Of a stretch of DNA of 64,000 nt, positions 36,501-47,751 are shown one piece after another. Position 1 is the stretch's first letter. Each line of letters opens with the position of its first letter. A program made the position numbers and the translations under genes. Under the pieces are notes generated by a model that saw only the letters and a program-made list of their open reading frames with translations, was not told the DNA's origin and ran no database searches. Origin of the DNA: Apostichopus japonicus (taxonomy: Eukaryota; Echinodermata; Holothuroidea; Aspidochirotida; Stichopodidae); assembly GCF_037975245.1 (NCBI RefSeq), contig NC_092566.1, positions 18,385,001-18,449,000 on the forward strand, given 5' to 3'.

Positions 36501-37992
36501 GGCGAAAGAGGTTGAGTTCTATGTAAGAAAACAATGTCAATGTATCAAACAAAAGAAACCAGCAAGACATGTAAAGAGTCCCCTTGTGCCTATTGTGACA
36601 AAAGAACCCTTTGAATTGGTATCTATTGATTACCTACATTTGGAGAAAAGTAAAGGGGGATATGAGTATATACTAGTCGTGGTAGATCACTTCACTAGAT
36701 TTGCCCAGGCCTATGCGACGAAAAGGAAGACTGCCCTGGCAGCAGCTGATCACCTGTTCAACGACTTTTTCCTGAAGTTTGGATTTCCCAAAAGATTGCA
36801 TCATGATCAGGGGAAGGAATTTGAGAATCAGCTTTTCACCAGACTACAGCAACTCAGCGGAGTGGGACACTCCAGAACGACCCCATACCACCCACAAGGG
36901 AACGGTCAGGTAGAACGACTGAATCGTACCCTCCTCAACATGCTACGATCGATGACTGAACAACAACGGTTCAACTGGAAGGACTCTTTGCGTAAATGCA
37001 TGCATGCATACAACTGCACAAAGAGTGAAGGAACAGGGTATTCACCATTTTTCCTAATGTTTGGAAGAACACCACGCTTACCTGTAGATATTGCTTTCGG
37101 CTTGAAGGGAGATGAGACTACCAGAACTCAAAACGAGACAACTGGAGACCAGAGAGAGACATATGCTGAAAAATGGCGAAACAAAATGAAGGAAGCCTAC
37201 AAAATTGCAGCCCAACATGCAAAGAAACAATCTGATCGAGCCAAACAAAGACTGGACAAGAAGGGACACAACGTTGCCTTGCATTCTGGTGACCGTGTTC
37301 TCGTAAAGAATCTTGCCCGGGTTGAAGGACCAGGAAAGCTTCGTCCTTTCTGGGAAGAGCAGGTTTATGTTGTTACCAAGCAGTTACCAGACATTCCTGT
37401 GTATGAAGTCCGTCCAGAGAGTAACCGGGGTCGGATTCGAGTCTTGCACCGAAATCTACTTCTACCATGTGATGCTCTTTTACCTGCTGATAACACTCCG
37501 AGACGAATCGTGAAGAAGGCTTCATCGAAACATAGGCGAACTACTGACATTGTGGAAGGGAGTACGGATAGTTCAAGCGACGATGAATGGGTGCCCGATA
37601 GATTTGCGGGTTACCCATATCAAAGGGTAGACCAAGAGGGTGTTCGGGGTGGTGACCTCCATCGGCGGGGTAGAAGGTCTGAGGTTGATGTGGGAGGGGA
37701 TCAGGTCGAAATTGACAATCAAAGCAATTCAGCAGGGGAGCAGGAAATTTGTGACCCCCCAGAACAACCAGGTCAAAATTTGGAAATTTGTGACCCCCCA
37801 GAACAACCAGGTCAAAAATTGAGACCACAAAGAGTTAAGCAGGGAAAGAAGGTTTTGACTTATGATAATTTGGGAAACCCTACCTGGGTCAGACAGGAAC
37901 CCCATGTTTGTTATTTGTACCAGTATATTCAGCCAGTTGAATGCACAAAACCTAATTACTTGGGGAACATATATTCAAAATCTCTAATTTAA
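33484..37992 (+). CDS. Pol polyprotein of the Ty3/gypsy element: protease, RT, RNase H, integrase
   Basis: Open from 33478 to the TAA at 37990-37992, frame -1 to gag, so probably made as a Gag-Pol fusion. Retropepsin [11 protein letters not shown] has its catalytic Asp at 33700-33702. The RT has WFSTLD and the catalytic YLDD at 35119-35130. RNase H carries HTDAS near 35632. The integrase HHCC zinc domain is at about 36427-36545 and its core D, D, E triad at codons 36628, 36805 and 36913. After the core comes a chromodomain-free C-terminal tail with two tandem 13-residue copies of [11 protein letters not shown] (37744-37821). No stops or frameshifts interrupt it, so the element may be able to move. 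Confidence 0.95.
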   Translation, partial: GKRQQVSSGGREGTSGDVHAVNVNGLECPDLLRQVAMNNDWSRKKRERIVDLVGERCVVNGTLNGIDSELLWDTGSAVSLVSDSWVKCHLSHAEIKPVEELLEGQHLDLKAANEIEMPYLGWILVDLRIGTKSLGVPMLVYPGSMKSPLIGYNVIEHLMGNCQKGSKISTLVQAIPGKKKQDVEALVRLIEAGMDEDTVDVQTSNLYTLIPPREWRDVECITKCQLNHQRVMGGTEGVFVPTPATSVPEGLLIPETVVKMPQRRRVMLPVFNSTNHDIQLPRRTVIGNIEPFRYIGKVANGRHADEATLHGDCMSLDVNTLNNSVQNANVTSDQSSEDVDEWCPEVDFTCLTPMQQDAAEKMLKKECRAFSQDSMDTGNCPDLKMKINLNDPEPVQKNYASIPRPLFKEVKEYLEDLLARDWITKSKSNYSSPVVCVRKRDGSLRLCVDYRELNRKTVDDRQPIPRIQDILDGLKGSSWFSTLDQGRAYHQGYIDPKSQPLTAFVTPWGLHEWKRIPFGLKNAPAEFQRYMEGCLDGLNNDICFVYLDDVLVHGSTFKEHLENLKKVLARLQQHGIKLKASKCKLFQRQVRYLGRLVTEEGHKLDPADLEPVLSLKDKKPSTVGELRKMLGFIGYYRSYIQNFSAIASPLFKLLQKEKGSTQKPSRRNQRKNNHLPNSNQKIAWTEEHQEILCSLIDLLTRQPVMAFPDFSKPYILHTDASLMGLGAVLYQEQEGKLRVIAYASRTLSAPEKNYHSTKLEFLALKWAVTERFRDYLTYAKHFVVYTDNNPLTYIMTTARLNATGQRWVSDLASFRFDIKYRPGHSNQDADVLSRMPLETDINEYIQECTAEVPGCALQTISECAAANVEGTFVYADSLTADIDLCNIMNLTTDHKVSLIELKELKAAQANDPVIGKVLEYMEKGTKPTYKERKDEDPDVRALLNKWGELIVTTEGVLKRVTANREQLILPSKYKSMVLKQLHNEMCHVGVERTLDLVRERFYWAHMAKEVEFYVRKQCQCIKQKKPARHVKSPLVPIVTKEPFELVSIDYLHLEKSKGGYEYILVVVDHFTRFAQAYATKRKTALAAADHLFNDFFLKFGFPKRLHHDQGKEFENQLFTRLQQLSGVGHSRTTPYHPQGNGQVERLNRTLLNMLRSMTEQQRFNWKDSLRKCMHAYNCTKSEGTGYSPFFLMFGRTPRLPVDIAFGLKGDETTRTQNETTGDQRETYAEKWRNKMKEAYKIAAQHAKKQSDRAKQRLDKKGHNVALHSGDRVLVKNLARVEGPGKLRPFWEEQVYVVTKQLPDIPVYEVRPESNRGRIRVLHRNLLLPCDALLPADNTPRRIVKKASSKHRRTTDIVEGSTDSSSDDEWVPDRFAGYPYQRVDQEGVRGGDLHRRGRRSEVDVGGDQVEIDNQSNSAGEQEICDPPEQPGQNLEICDPPEQPGQKLRPQRVKQGKKVLTYDNLGNPTWVRQEPHVCYLYQYIQPVECTKPNYLGNIYSKSLI

Positions 37993-38701
37993 CTGAGAAC
38001 TTCTAATGTAACCCGACATCACAAGGGCTGAGTGGTACACACTACCAACAGGTCATAGTCCTACTATAGTTGTTTTTATTTTATAACTCTACCAGACATT
38101 ACTTGAACACTGAGAGAACTTTTTGAGTTCCATTGTATTATACGTTATAACTTTTATTGTTATCAAACTTGTTTATTCGCACAGGAATGACAGATTTCAA
38201 GAAGCATGTGTATGTGTTTTCTAACATAGCATTGGTAGTGAGGTATGTAAATATGATAGTTAAATGGGAACATGCTAGTTCTTAGGGGCACAAGGAAATT
38301 TGTGAAATGGTATGCAAGGTTTTAGTGACTAATTGGTCATTTGCAACACGACAATGTCTTTTGAGTATTGCGCAGTGCTCAAATTTATTTGTCTTTTAGC
38401 CAAACGAATGTACTTGAATATTCTGTGACTTCAGATAAAAGTATAGTCAGTGGTAAATTTGCTACAAAGAAGGTTAAAGTAAACTACGTGTATACATTTA
38501 ATAGTATGGGTGCCAAGGTGTTTCTAGTAGTGAGATGACTATTAAGATTTATATCTTCAGCTTGTAATTAGCAGGACTCGACAAATGAGAACAGTATAGA
38601 GTGCATTTTATAAAACTTTTATTCACCATTCATTTCTTCTTACATTGAATTCTATATTTCTTCATACGATACATGTTTACATGTCAGGGATGACATCTCT
38701 T
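37993..38701 (+). other. Non-coding 3' region of the Ty3/gypsy element
   Basis: About 700 bp between the pol stop and the polypurine tract, with no open frame of note and no envelope-like sequence. Confidence 0.6.
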
Positions 38702-38714
38702 AAGGAGGGGAGAG
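38702..38714 (+). promoter_or_regulatory. Polypurine tract
   Basis: AAGGAGGGGAGAG immediately precedes the 3' LTR, as needed to prime plus-strand DNA synthesis. Confidence 0.9.
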
Positions 38715-38884
38715 TGTTATGGGTATGATTAGCGGTGCCCTACCCAAAATTTTGTTGTTTGTTTTGGCGTTCAATAGCGTGTATAGTGGGCGGAGCCTCA
38801 GCGATTGAATACCATGTGCCTTAACAGCAACTAAACTAAACTGGTTTTTCCTCTCTCCGTCTCACAGAGATCCTGGTCTTAACA
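38715..38884 (+). repeat. 3' LTR, 170 bp
   Basis: Apparently identical to 32227-32396 throughout. Confidence 0.95.
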
Positions 38885-39498
38885 TCTGCAACCGTCTAAA
38901 CATTGTCTCGAAGCTGCTAAAAGAGGTAATAGGGTTTTAGGTATGATCAAGAGGAACTTCATTGTTTTGAAAGAGGACAGTTGTTAGGCTTTACAAGTAG
39001 TTGGTTATAGACCTCATCTGGAGAATGCTGTGCAGGCCTGGAACCATATTTTGCTAAGGATAAGGAAGTACCCGAGAAGGTCCAGAAGAGGGCTGCTATA
39101 GAATGAGGGTGTTCCTTATTATAGGCGGTTATAGCTCAGTGCTGAATCTCACCACGTACACTGGAGGTTACGAAGTTACGTGGTGACTTGATTCAGGTTT
39201 TCAAGATTGTGTATGGTTTTGAAAATCATCCTTCACTGACTTTTTCATGTTTGCTAATAGTAGTTGTACCAGAGGTCATTGAGTAGGTGAATGAGTGGAA
39301 CGGTTTGCCTGAGCCTAGTTGTACTTGCAAGTAGTCTGAATCGGTTTAAGAATGCTTTGGACAAGCACTTTTAGCATTGTAATCGGGTCTGATTTTGTTT
39401 GTCTTCAGTTTTTTCCTCTCCTATAGGGTCCTGGATGGGGACTTGGGTGTCCCTCCTGGTCCCCCCCCCCCCCCCACTCAACTAAAACTAAACTAAAC
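38885..39498 (+). mobile_element. CR1-like LINE, 3' part
   Basis: Resumes the interrupted LINE: EAAKRGNRVLGMIKRNF, then RPHLENAVQAW, then VNEWN, each in a frame broken by stops or shifts. The 3' end has CTCCTATAGGGTCCTGGATG and a tail rich in CTAAA units after a C homopolymer. The same 3' end recurs at 41564-41866. Confidence 0.8.
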
Positions 39499-39583
39499 AC
39501 GTAACTTCCTGACATGTCTATTGTAAAGCCACGTGAGTGCTTTAGTTAAAATTTTACTTATATGCAACCACACCGACGACTTC

Positions 39584-39646
39584 GGCTGAGGTTAGTTCCA
39601 AGGTGTTTCGACAACAGAGAATTTGACCTGTGACGTACTTCCGTTT
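39584..39646 (+). repeat. Left terminal inverted repeat of the MULE
   Basis: The first 33 bp match the right end perfectly, ending in the core GGTGTTTCGACAACA. A further 30 bp are partly conserved (TTGACCT, ACGT, TTCCGTTT). Confidence 0.9.
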
Positions 39647-40199
39647 ACAAGAGCCCTCTCTCGTATTCCTATGGCAATGGCGCGAAATGGAAAGTGTAAA
39701 TTACGTACAAGTTGTTGATGACGGCTACTCAGGCTGAAGATTAACCTGAAGATGACGGCAACTGTGCAGCATGGGTTTGAAGCCTGGACGTAAAGATTAG
39801 ACCTAAATGTATTCTCTTGACTTGAACTTTGAACGTTTGAGAAAATTATATGAGCCAGGCTTTCTTGCAGGTTGTTGTAGTTGACGCAGCTTAGGCCCCA
39901 AGACGTAGCCTAAGGTACTGTAGGCATAACCGTCACTAGCCTAATGATTGGTGAAATACTCTGTTGAACAGCTATGTTTAAACGAAATTGGGGGTCGATG
40001 GGGGCAGGCATAAATTTTGATAAGGATTATATTTCTAGTGGAGGTGCTTATATGTTTTGAAAGGAAGGAAAGTCAGTTCTAACAATATCAGGAGGCATGC
40101 TAAGGTACACCTAGGCTACTAGTTAGTAGTACTACTACTAGTTGCAAAGTTACAGGGATAAGCTGAAGAACTTAGAAGTATTTGTAAAATTTTTGCTGA

Positions 40200-40330
40200 A
40201 TTTAATGTTCTTCTTGAGGATCTGCGAGGTCTGCAAGACCGAAGGTCCGCCAGACCGAAATTAAAAAAGGTTTGCCACAACGAAGATCTTCGAGACCGAG
40301 GTCAACGAGACCGAAACTATTACTAGGCCC
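40200..40330. repeat. Degenerate GAGACCGAA-type short repeats
   Basis: Several diverged words near cgagaccgaa/gcaagaccgaaggtc follow each other within the MULE. No further function is visible. Confidence 0.4.
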
Positions 40331-41563
40331 CGTGAGACCTAAACTGCTAGGCCTATAATAGCACTTGGTAAGACAAATATTACTACCGGTAATATTACCC
40401 TGATAAAGCTCGTAATGAAAAAGAATTTACAGCCATCTCTTTTCATAATGGATACCAGTGAGTTGCGCAAGGGGGCTGGGGCGGCTTGCATTGATACTAC
40501 AGTAGGTTAGGCCTCCACCAGTGGCGTAACCAGAGGCGGTTGCAGGGGGCGAAAGCCCCCGCTCTCAAATGTCAAACCCCCCTGCTGTGTGTTTGTGCTA
40601 CAAAATGTACAAATTTTAGGAAGTAAATTAGACGTTTGGTTTATTATGAGGAAATTGTGTCAACTGTTACGGGCTAGAGGTTAAAAGTCCACCCCTAATT
40701 AATCCTGATTTCATAGTAAAATGGGATAATAATGACAGTATACGCTATAACAAGGGAAACATGTTGCGGTTTTCGGTTCTACTTTTGTAAGGAGTCAAAA
40801 TTCTTTAGACTGCTTGAATTTCAAATAATACTTGTAATGAGACAATGTAAAAAAGTGTTTTAAATTGGTTTAAATCGGCCGTTTTTCCTTACCTCTTCAG
40901 ATTTTAAGGGGGGTTGGGGACGTCCACCAGTGAAGAATTTAGGGGGCATGCTCCATAGACCATCGGTCTCGCGGACCATTGGTGGGTAAGCTTGCACGGT
41001 TTTGTGAAAACTTACAACTGGTTTTTCTCTGGCAAAAAAACCAATCTGGCTCAAAAACCTGTTTTTTTTTCCATTCCCGAGTTGCATTGAAAACATCAAA
41101 ATCTCTGATGGAGTTGTCGCAATACCTTACAATTGTCTAAGAATTTCTTTAAACTAAGGAAGGTTGCTCAGGGGTTGATTGCTGTTTAACCAGCTAATGA
41201 TCATAAATAGAATTTGTTGGTTAACACAAACATTTTTTGCCCCAGATGGAGAATCTTCCTAAAACATAAATGTTATTGTAATACCCCCGCCCAAGACACT
41301 ACAATCAATTGCACTACCCCCATGTTCACGCCATTAGGATGTTATATTTTTGGAGATTAGGGCCGAGCGTAAACCCCATTATGACCAATTTGAGATCGTA
41401 AAAAAAAATGCTTTACAATAAGATTGGTCCAATATATTCAGTAGTGGCTGACAAAGTGTTCGAAGGTACTAAATTGCACGAGGCTCTAGCCATGTTCGTG
41501 GGTGGTGTCTTGGCGGTAAAATAAATTTCTTTTAAAGGAGTGAAGAGAATTTACCGTCTACAC

Positions 41564-41866
41564 TTTCAGAGGTCATTGTCTTAAGCTCAAAAAGTCACAA
41601 AGTAGGATTAATATTCTGCATAACTTTTTTTCTAATACGGTTGTGAATGAGTGGAACAGTTTGCCTGAGAAAGTTGTACTTGCAAGAAGTGTGAATGGGT
41701 TAAGAATGCTTTGGACAAGAACTTTAAGCATTGTAATCGGGTCTGAGTGTTTGTGTCTTCAGATTTTTCTCTCCTATAGGGTCCTTGATGGGGAATTGAG
41801 TGTCCCTCCTGATCCTTATTTTTCTACCAACCTAAACTAATAATAACAATAAATACGTTCAGATAG
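41564..41866 (+). mobile_element. CR1-like LINE 3' fragment inside the MULE
   Basis: The frame NFFSNTVVNEWNSLPEKVVL continues to a stop, followed by the same 3' UTR (ctcctatagggtccttgatg) as at 39416-39440, and a tail of AATAA units. It is 5'-truncated and less decayed than the copy split by the Ty3/gypsy element. Confidence 0.8.
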
Positions 41867-43105
41867 GCACTACGTTAGGTCTACAGAAGTCTGGTAGAAG
41901 CTAATTTCAGTGTTCAAGGTGCCAGTGAACTGTCATTCTAAGTAACTTATTTCTTCTTGGTAATTTGTTTGGCCATAATAAAAGTCTGTTCAGGTGATGC
42001 AGAATTTATTCAGCAGGTGGTTCAAGTCCACCAACAGATAACATTAAGCCACTCAGTTTCCAAGAAGAATTTGACTATTTGTGCATGTAATGATGTGACT
42101 TAATTGCTATAGAAAAAAAGGCTAATCCCATGATAGAAATTTTGTTTGGCAATTTGGCGAATCAATCAATGAATATTCTGAAATTTCTTACAGGGGAGTT
42201 TTGTATGTGAATATGATATAATTTTTTTTGTTCATCTTCTTGAGTCACCATACACTTGGAAGTGCAATTCCAGTACAAAAAGGTCTCTTAATTTACAGTT
42301 AGCTTGATACAACAATGTAACAAAATTTGTGTCTTCAACAACACATAAGACAGTGCCCGCCTTTTTAAACAAGAAAACTGGAAGCTGATGTTGTTAAAGC
42401 TCAGCTCACTACCAGCTGCTTTTGACTGGCAAGAAAACCTTGGCGGAGTGTGTACAGTAGGTCTAAAGAAAATTGCAGCAGCTCAGTCCAGCAAACTTGG
42501 AAGGATCAAAAACATTGCCCGCTTCAGGAAGGACAAAGAGTGTAGGAACTTCTAACAAACAGATAAAACTTCTTTATTTTATATTTCTTTGTTACACATA
42601 CAATGCAAGAATCATAATATACTTTACAATGTGAAGTTTTTATCTGGTACACAAGAGGTACAAACAAACCCACTGGCAGGAATCTGGGGGTGGGGGCAGG
42701 TGCACTCTATAAGGTCTTGTCCCACAGCTTCCCAGACCTTGAGCAATTTTCAAATACACAACTAGAAATACAAATTTCCCAAAGGGGATGGGTGGGGGGG
42801 GGGGGAGGGAAGCCCTTGTTCCCTCTCCCAGGTTTGCCTCAAAAACCATTACTTGAAAATAAGCTCACTAAAGCTTCACCATATTATGTATAGGGCCTAA
42901 TAAAACCACAACTTTCTCTAATGGACAGAGGTACCTCCCTTATTTTATTCTCACTGGTACCCACTTCAGACCCAACATCATGCTTTCACTTGTAGAACTA
43001 CATAAAATCTAATTGTGAAGGAAGAAGAGGCTCTGTATATATAGCCCAGATGAGCAAGCATCAGGCCACATATTCAAGAAACTGATCTAGGCTGGTACAG
43101 TAGAA
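41867..43105. other. MULE interior, no confident coding segment
   Basis: May include upstream exons of the transposase gene. The stretch 42370-42555 has protein-like composition but no recognised domain. A G-rich run lies at 42794-42808. Confidence 0.35.
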
Positions 43106-43970
43106 GTGTTGTATAGGATCAAATCACATTGTCACATTTGTAGAAAAAATTGTACTTTATGCTATATTCATCCTGAAGTTAGGAACAAGATTGATGAATA
43201 TGTGGCACAAGTAATTATATCAGTACCCTTGATAAGAAGGTCACTTGAGCATTTTGTCTATAATGGGCTTTGTCCTGACTCCAAGCCTCTGAAAAATGAC
43301 ATGTGCTATTTTCCCACAAACAGAACAATAAGAAACTACATACATCTGGCACTATGTAAAGGCAGGTTTTCACAATTTGACCAACTCAATCTAGAAGAAA
43401 ACGTGAAAGCATGGCAAAGTGAAGACAACCAAGATTGTTTTTATCTTCGCAAGTGCTCAGACAAGCCAAAACAAACAGCTATCTCAGATGTGCGGATCCA
43501 TAGAAAGCCCAAAACACGAGGCTTTGTCCAAGAAACAGATGATAGGGATGACATGGATGATGACAGCTATGAGCGTATGACACCAGAGAAAGCACTGCTT
43601 TCCTGTTCATCCATCAGACCAGCCAGCAACAACTGCTATTAAAGCATTATGGAGACATGGTACATGTTGATGCCACCTACAAGACCACAAAATATGCTCT
43701 GCCCCTGTTCTTGGTAGTTGTGAAGACCAATGTTGGCTATAGTCCTGTGGCTGAATTCATCACAGAGGATAAAACGACTGTTGCGATAACAGAGGCCCTT
43801 GACATCATCAAAAGATGGAACCCTGAATGGAACCCCAAGTTCTTCATGCTTGACTATCCGAACAAGAACACCAAGCACTGCATGCAGTGTTCCCTGGTAC
43901 ACAGAAGTTTTTATGTGCCTTTCACAGGGAACAGGCATGGCTGCATTGGAGCAAGGAAAGTAAGTTAGCT
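43106..43970 (+). pseudogene. Broken CaRF-like/MULE transposase gene
   Basis: 43106-43600 encodes a segment like the DNA-binding region of calcium-responsive transcription factor relatives: HPEVRNKIDEYV, then FPTNRTIRNYIH, then FSQFDQLNLEENVKAWQ. After a one-base shift near 43600 the frame gives IHQTSQQQLLLKHYGDMVHV then DATYKTTKYALPLF, the start of the MULE transposase domain. Its first catalytic Asp is codon 43669-43671 and the second Asp (MLDY) is 43852-43854. A second one-base shift at about 43860 is needed to continue into ALHAVFPGTQKFLCAFHREQ. A good donor (AAAGTAAGT) follows near 43966. The expected third acidic residue was not found downstream. Two frameshifts make this copy dead. Confidence 0.85.
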
Positions 43971-43979
43971 CAACCCTAC

Positions 43980-44675
43980 ACAAAGTTATTAGTACTTTCT
44001 TTTTAAAAGTTTTTAGCAAAGCCACACAGCAAGAGGTTCCTAGTTTGATTCCTGGTCAATGCACCTGTGTTATGTCCTTATGCAAAGCACTAATTATCAC
44101 TTTGCCGACAAAGTTGGTGAAGAGGGGACATAACATCGTTACTGTTCATCTGTTTATTTGTCTGTTGGTCCATTTGTCTCTCTGTATGTTCATACGTTAG
44201 CCATCCCTCTGTATGTATATCTGTCAGATCAACCTCCACAAAGCGTCTGGAAAAGAAGTAAAGAAAACAATAGTGTCATAGAATAGAGTGGAAATATAAT
44301 AGACTTTAATAACATTTTATTCTTATTTGGTAAATATGTAAGCGCTATTTGGTGTCTATGGGGAAAAAAGTTGAGCATGTTTCTTTTAGAAACTTATGTC
44401 AGACTAAAGTAAAGACTGGGTGTGTCAAAGTGCAATAGAGTGAGTAAAGGTTGGACTGACTAAATGGTTAGAAGTATATTTGGTAGATCAGTGGATGGCA
44501 AAAGGTGGGTGAGGTTAGTAGGTGAATGACTGGAGGTATGTGAATGGTGTGTTAGATGAATTGGGTAAGGTAGATTAATGGGCACGTTGAGGAATAAAGA
44601 ATGGAAGATGAGTGGAGCATGGGAAGTGAATATAAGATGACTTGTAATTGCAATATGAGGGTTTAATTGAGGTTA
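43980..44675. other. MULE interior between transposase fragment and array
   Basis: No recognisable continuation of the transposase. TGTCTGTTTG/CTGTATGT-rich sequence lies near 44145-44225. Confidence 0.4.
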
Positions 44676-46633
44676 GTGTCAAGGTGTTTCGACAACGCAG
44701 CTAGTTTTAGGGTGTTCCGACAACAAAGAGATTAGTGTCAAGGTGTTTCGACAACGCAGCTCGTTTCAGGGTGTTTTGACAACGCAGCTAGTTGGTCAAG
44801 GTGTTTCGACAACGCAGCTAGTTGAGACTAGATGTCAAGGTGTTTCGACAACGCAGCTCGTTTCAGGGTGTTTCGACAACGCAGCTTGTTTCAGGGTGTT
44901 TCGACAACGCAGCTAGTTGGTCAAGGTGTTTCGACAACGCAGCTAGTTGAGACTAGGTGTCAAGGTGTTTCGACAACGCAGCTCGTTTCAGGGTGTTTCG
45001 ACAACGCAGCTACTGTAGTTGGTCAAGGTGTTTCGACAACGCAGCTAGTTGAGGCTAAATTGAAGGTGTTTTGACAACAAAACTTGGTATTGCATTCTGA
45101 GGGGTTTCACTGAGATTAGTGTCAAGGTGTTTCGACAGCACAGCGAGTTGAGGCTAGTTTCAGGGTGTTTCGACAACAAAGATATTAGTGTCAAGGTGTT
45201 TCGACAACACAGCTAGTTGAGACTAGTTTCAAGGTGTTTCGGAAAAAAAACTTGGTATTGCATTCTGAGGGTTTCACTGAGATTAGTGTCAAGGTGTTTC
45301 GACAACGCAGCTAGTTGAGACTAGTTTCAAGGTGTTTCGGAAAAAAAACTTGGTATTGCATTCTGAGGGTTTCACTGAGATTAGTGTCAAGGTGTTTCGA
45401 CAACGCAGCTAGTTTTAGGGTGTTCCGACAACAAAGAGATTAGTGTCAAGGTGTTTCGACAACGCAGCTCGTTTCAGGGTGTTTCGACAATGCAGCTAGT
45501 TGGTCAAGGTGTTTCGACAACGCAGCTAGTTGAGACTAGGTGTCAAGGTGTTTCGACAACGCAGCTCGTTTCAGGGTGTTTCGACAACGCAGCTACTGTA
45601 GTTGGTCAAGGTGTTTCGACAACGCAGCTAGTTGAGGCTAAATTGAAGGTGTTTTGACAACAAAACTTGGTATTGCATTCTGAGGGGTTTCACTGAGATT
45701 AGTGTCAAGGTGTTTCGACAGCACAGCGAGTTGAGGCTAGTTTCAGGGTGTTTCGACAACAAAGATATTAGTGTCAAGGTGTTTCGACAACACAGCTAGT
45801 TGAGACTAGTTTCAAGGTGTTTCGGAAAAAAAACTTGGTATTGCATTCTGAGGGTTTCACTGAGATTAGTGTCAAGGTGTTTCGACAACGCAGCTAGTTT
45901 TAGGGTGTTCCGACAACAAAGAGATTAGTGTCAAGGTGTTTCGACAACGCAGCTCGTTTCAGGGTGTTTCGACAACGCAGCTAGTTGGTCAAGGTGTTTC
46001 GACAACGCAGATAGTTGAGACTAGGTTCACGGTGTTTCAACAACAAAGAGATTAGTGTCAAGGTGTTTCGACAACGCAGCTAGTTGAGACTAGTTTCAAG
46101 GTGTTTCGGAAAAAAAACTTGGTATTGCATTCTGAGGGTTTCACTGAGATTAGTGTCAAGGTGTTTCGACAACGCAGCTAGTTTTAGGGTGTTCCGACAA
46201 CAAAGAGATTAGTGTCAAGGTGTTTCGACAACGCAGCTCGTTTCAGGGTGTTTCGACAACGCAGCTAGTTGGTCAAGGTGTTTCGACAACGCAGCTAGTT
46301 GAGACTAGGTGTCAAGGTGTTTCGGCAACGCAGCTCGTTTCAGGGTGTTTCGACAACGCAGCTACTGTAGTTGGTCAAGGTGTTTCGACAACGCAGCTAG
46401 TTGAGACTAGGTTCAAGGTGTTTCGACAACGCAGCTAGTTGAGACTAGGTTCAAGGTGTTTCGACAACAAAGAGATTAGTGTCAAGGTGTTTCGACAACG
46501 CAGCTAGTTGAGGCTAGTTTGAGGGTGTTTCGACAACAAAACTTGGTATTGCATTCTGAGGGTTTCACTTACCAGGACACAGTGATTCAAACACTTGGAA
46601 TTCCATGCAGGGTGTTTCGACACCACATCACAG
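44676..46633 (+). repeat. Array of about 50 copies of the MULE terminal core
   Basis: The core caaggtgtttcgacaac followed by gcagctagtt or variants repeats at intervals of about 27-40 bp, with longer spacers. Blocks of several cores are themselves duplicated; the block beginning tttcactgagattagtgtc recurs near 45108, 45272, 45366, 45690, 45855 and 46139. The core equals positions 17-32 of the left terminal repeat and has the same orientation, so it is inverted relative to the nearby right terminus. The repeated open frames (GVSTTQLV type) are artefacts. Confidence 0.95.
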
Positions 46634-46884
46634 ACACAGTGATTCAGACACCTGGTACAGCGCACTGAGTGTTTCGTGTACCATCTTTACCTAGGGCCTA
46701 GATCTGAGGGTTTCGCTTACCTTAGTGATGCAAACAGTTAGTACCGCACACTGAATGTTTCGTTTTCCATCATTTGTTGACTTGATTTTATGCATTTCGT
46801 TTTAAAAATGCTCTAAAAGTAACTAGCATCTTCATCTCTATCCCCAACACATCCCAAAACTCCACAATACGATCAGCGAATCTG

Positions 46885-46949
46885 AAACGGAAGTGACGTT
46901 AGAGGTCAACTAGCTGTGTTGTCGAAACACCTTGGAACTAACCTCAGCC
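46885..46949 (-). repeat. Right terminal inverted repeat of the MULE
   Basis: Inverse of the left terminal repeat, perfect over the outer 33 bp, followed by the GACGACTTC duplication. Confidence 0.9.
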
Positions 46950-46958
46950 GACGACTTC

Positions 46959-47717
46959 TTTGTTTACTCGACAAGGGGTGTTTTCCTTCCCGTATTATCA
47001 TCAGGTGGATAAACGAAGAGTAGCTGTAACTATTTCAAAGTACCTTTCTTTGATTCAAGTGCATCTTTGATGCTTTAAGTTTCAGTGTAAACCTAATGTG
47101 ATGTTTTGTCACCGTCTATTTCGTTAGTTATTTTATGCGAACAGGCACAGGTATTACGTCCAACCGTTGAGACTAGTTGCGCGAAAATGGTTTCAACGTC
47201 AGAGTAGGCTAGTCTACCTTTCTTTTTAAGTTTTTAACGTAACATTTTAAGTGAAACAAGTTATGCTATGTGTTAGCCCAGCAGTGACCTGTCGGCCGGA
47301 AAATATCAATGTTCATTGAAGCCAATGTCTGATGATGGGGATAGGTTATTCTGGATTTTTGTGTTTGAGTTTTGTCATAGGTAGGCCTAGTCCTATATAC
47401 TGTTGAACCATTGTGTTCAGGGCTATGACTCTGAGAAAGCCTGTAAAAAGTCTGTAGCATAACGTTAGCCTTGTCCTTTAAATTAGTATTGGCCTCTCAC
47501 TGTAGTTATAGTAATAATATATTTAGTATGGTTTGAAGCCATGAATGTCCCTTTAGCAGCATCATTTGCTAGTAAATGTCATCCTTGCCAGGGTTCACCC
47601 TTCAGCAAGGCTCATTGTAGCTGTACCCATGCTCAACCAGTTGAGTATCTGTGTGTTGTCCAACTTGCACTTACCAACTTTGAAACTATTCTTCCATTCC
47701 TCTTTTTTTATCTCTAG
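46959..47717 (+). other. GGPS1: Upstream region of GGPS1
   Basis: Lies between the MULE end and the acceptor (ctctag, 47712-47717) of the first coding exon. An untranslated first exon and the promoter are expected here or just to the left, but no TATA box or clear donor could be assigned. If the promoter is here, the MULE sits in its upstream flank. Confidence 0.4.
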
Positions 47718-47751
47718 ACACACTCATATCGTGTCTTATATTGCAATAGAA

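Larger units (their letters stand above)
32227..38884 (+). mobile_element. Ty3/gypsy LTR retrotransposon, full-length and apparently intact
   Basis: 170-bp LTRs (32227-32396 and 38715-38884) start TGTTA and end TAACA and look identical by eye. TCTG precedes the 5' LTR and follows the 3' LTR (4-bp target duplication). Between them lie a primer-binding site, gag, a pol frame at -1 to gag, and a polypurine tract. The pol order protease, reverse transcriptase, RNase H, integrase defines Ty3/gypsy (Metaviridae). No envelope-like frame is present: 37993-38714 is non-coding. Identical LTRs and open frames imply a recent insertion. Confidence 0.96.
39584..46949. mobile_element. 7.4-kb Mutator-like (MULE) transposon with 9-bp target duplication
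   Basis: The left end GGCTGAGGTTAGTTCCAAGG and the following 13 bases are perfectly inverted at the right end (46917-46949). Weaker identity extends the repeats to 63-65 bp. GACGACTTC flanks both sides exactly (39575-39583 and 46950-46958); a 9-bp duplication is the hallmark of Mutator transposons. The element contains a broken CaRF/MULE transposase gene (43106-43970), a LINE fragment (41564-41866) and an array of the terminal motif (44676-46633). It is non-functional now but structurally complete at both ends. Its right end lies about 760 bp upstream of the GGPS1 first coding exon. Confidence 0.9.

Noticed and set aside
37822-38714. Possible envelope gene of the Ty3/gypsy element
   Set aside because: Pol stops at 37992 and no substantial frame, signal peptide or membrane segment follows.
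40519-41340. CAGTGGCGTAACCAG, a possible hAT-type terminus
   Set aside because: The only inverted partner (near 41325) matches at about 12 of 17 positions and no flanking duplication is visible.
44832-46438. Plus-strand frames rich in GVSTTQLV
   Set aside because: Translation of the transposon terminal-core array; broken by stops at each spacer type.
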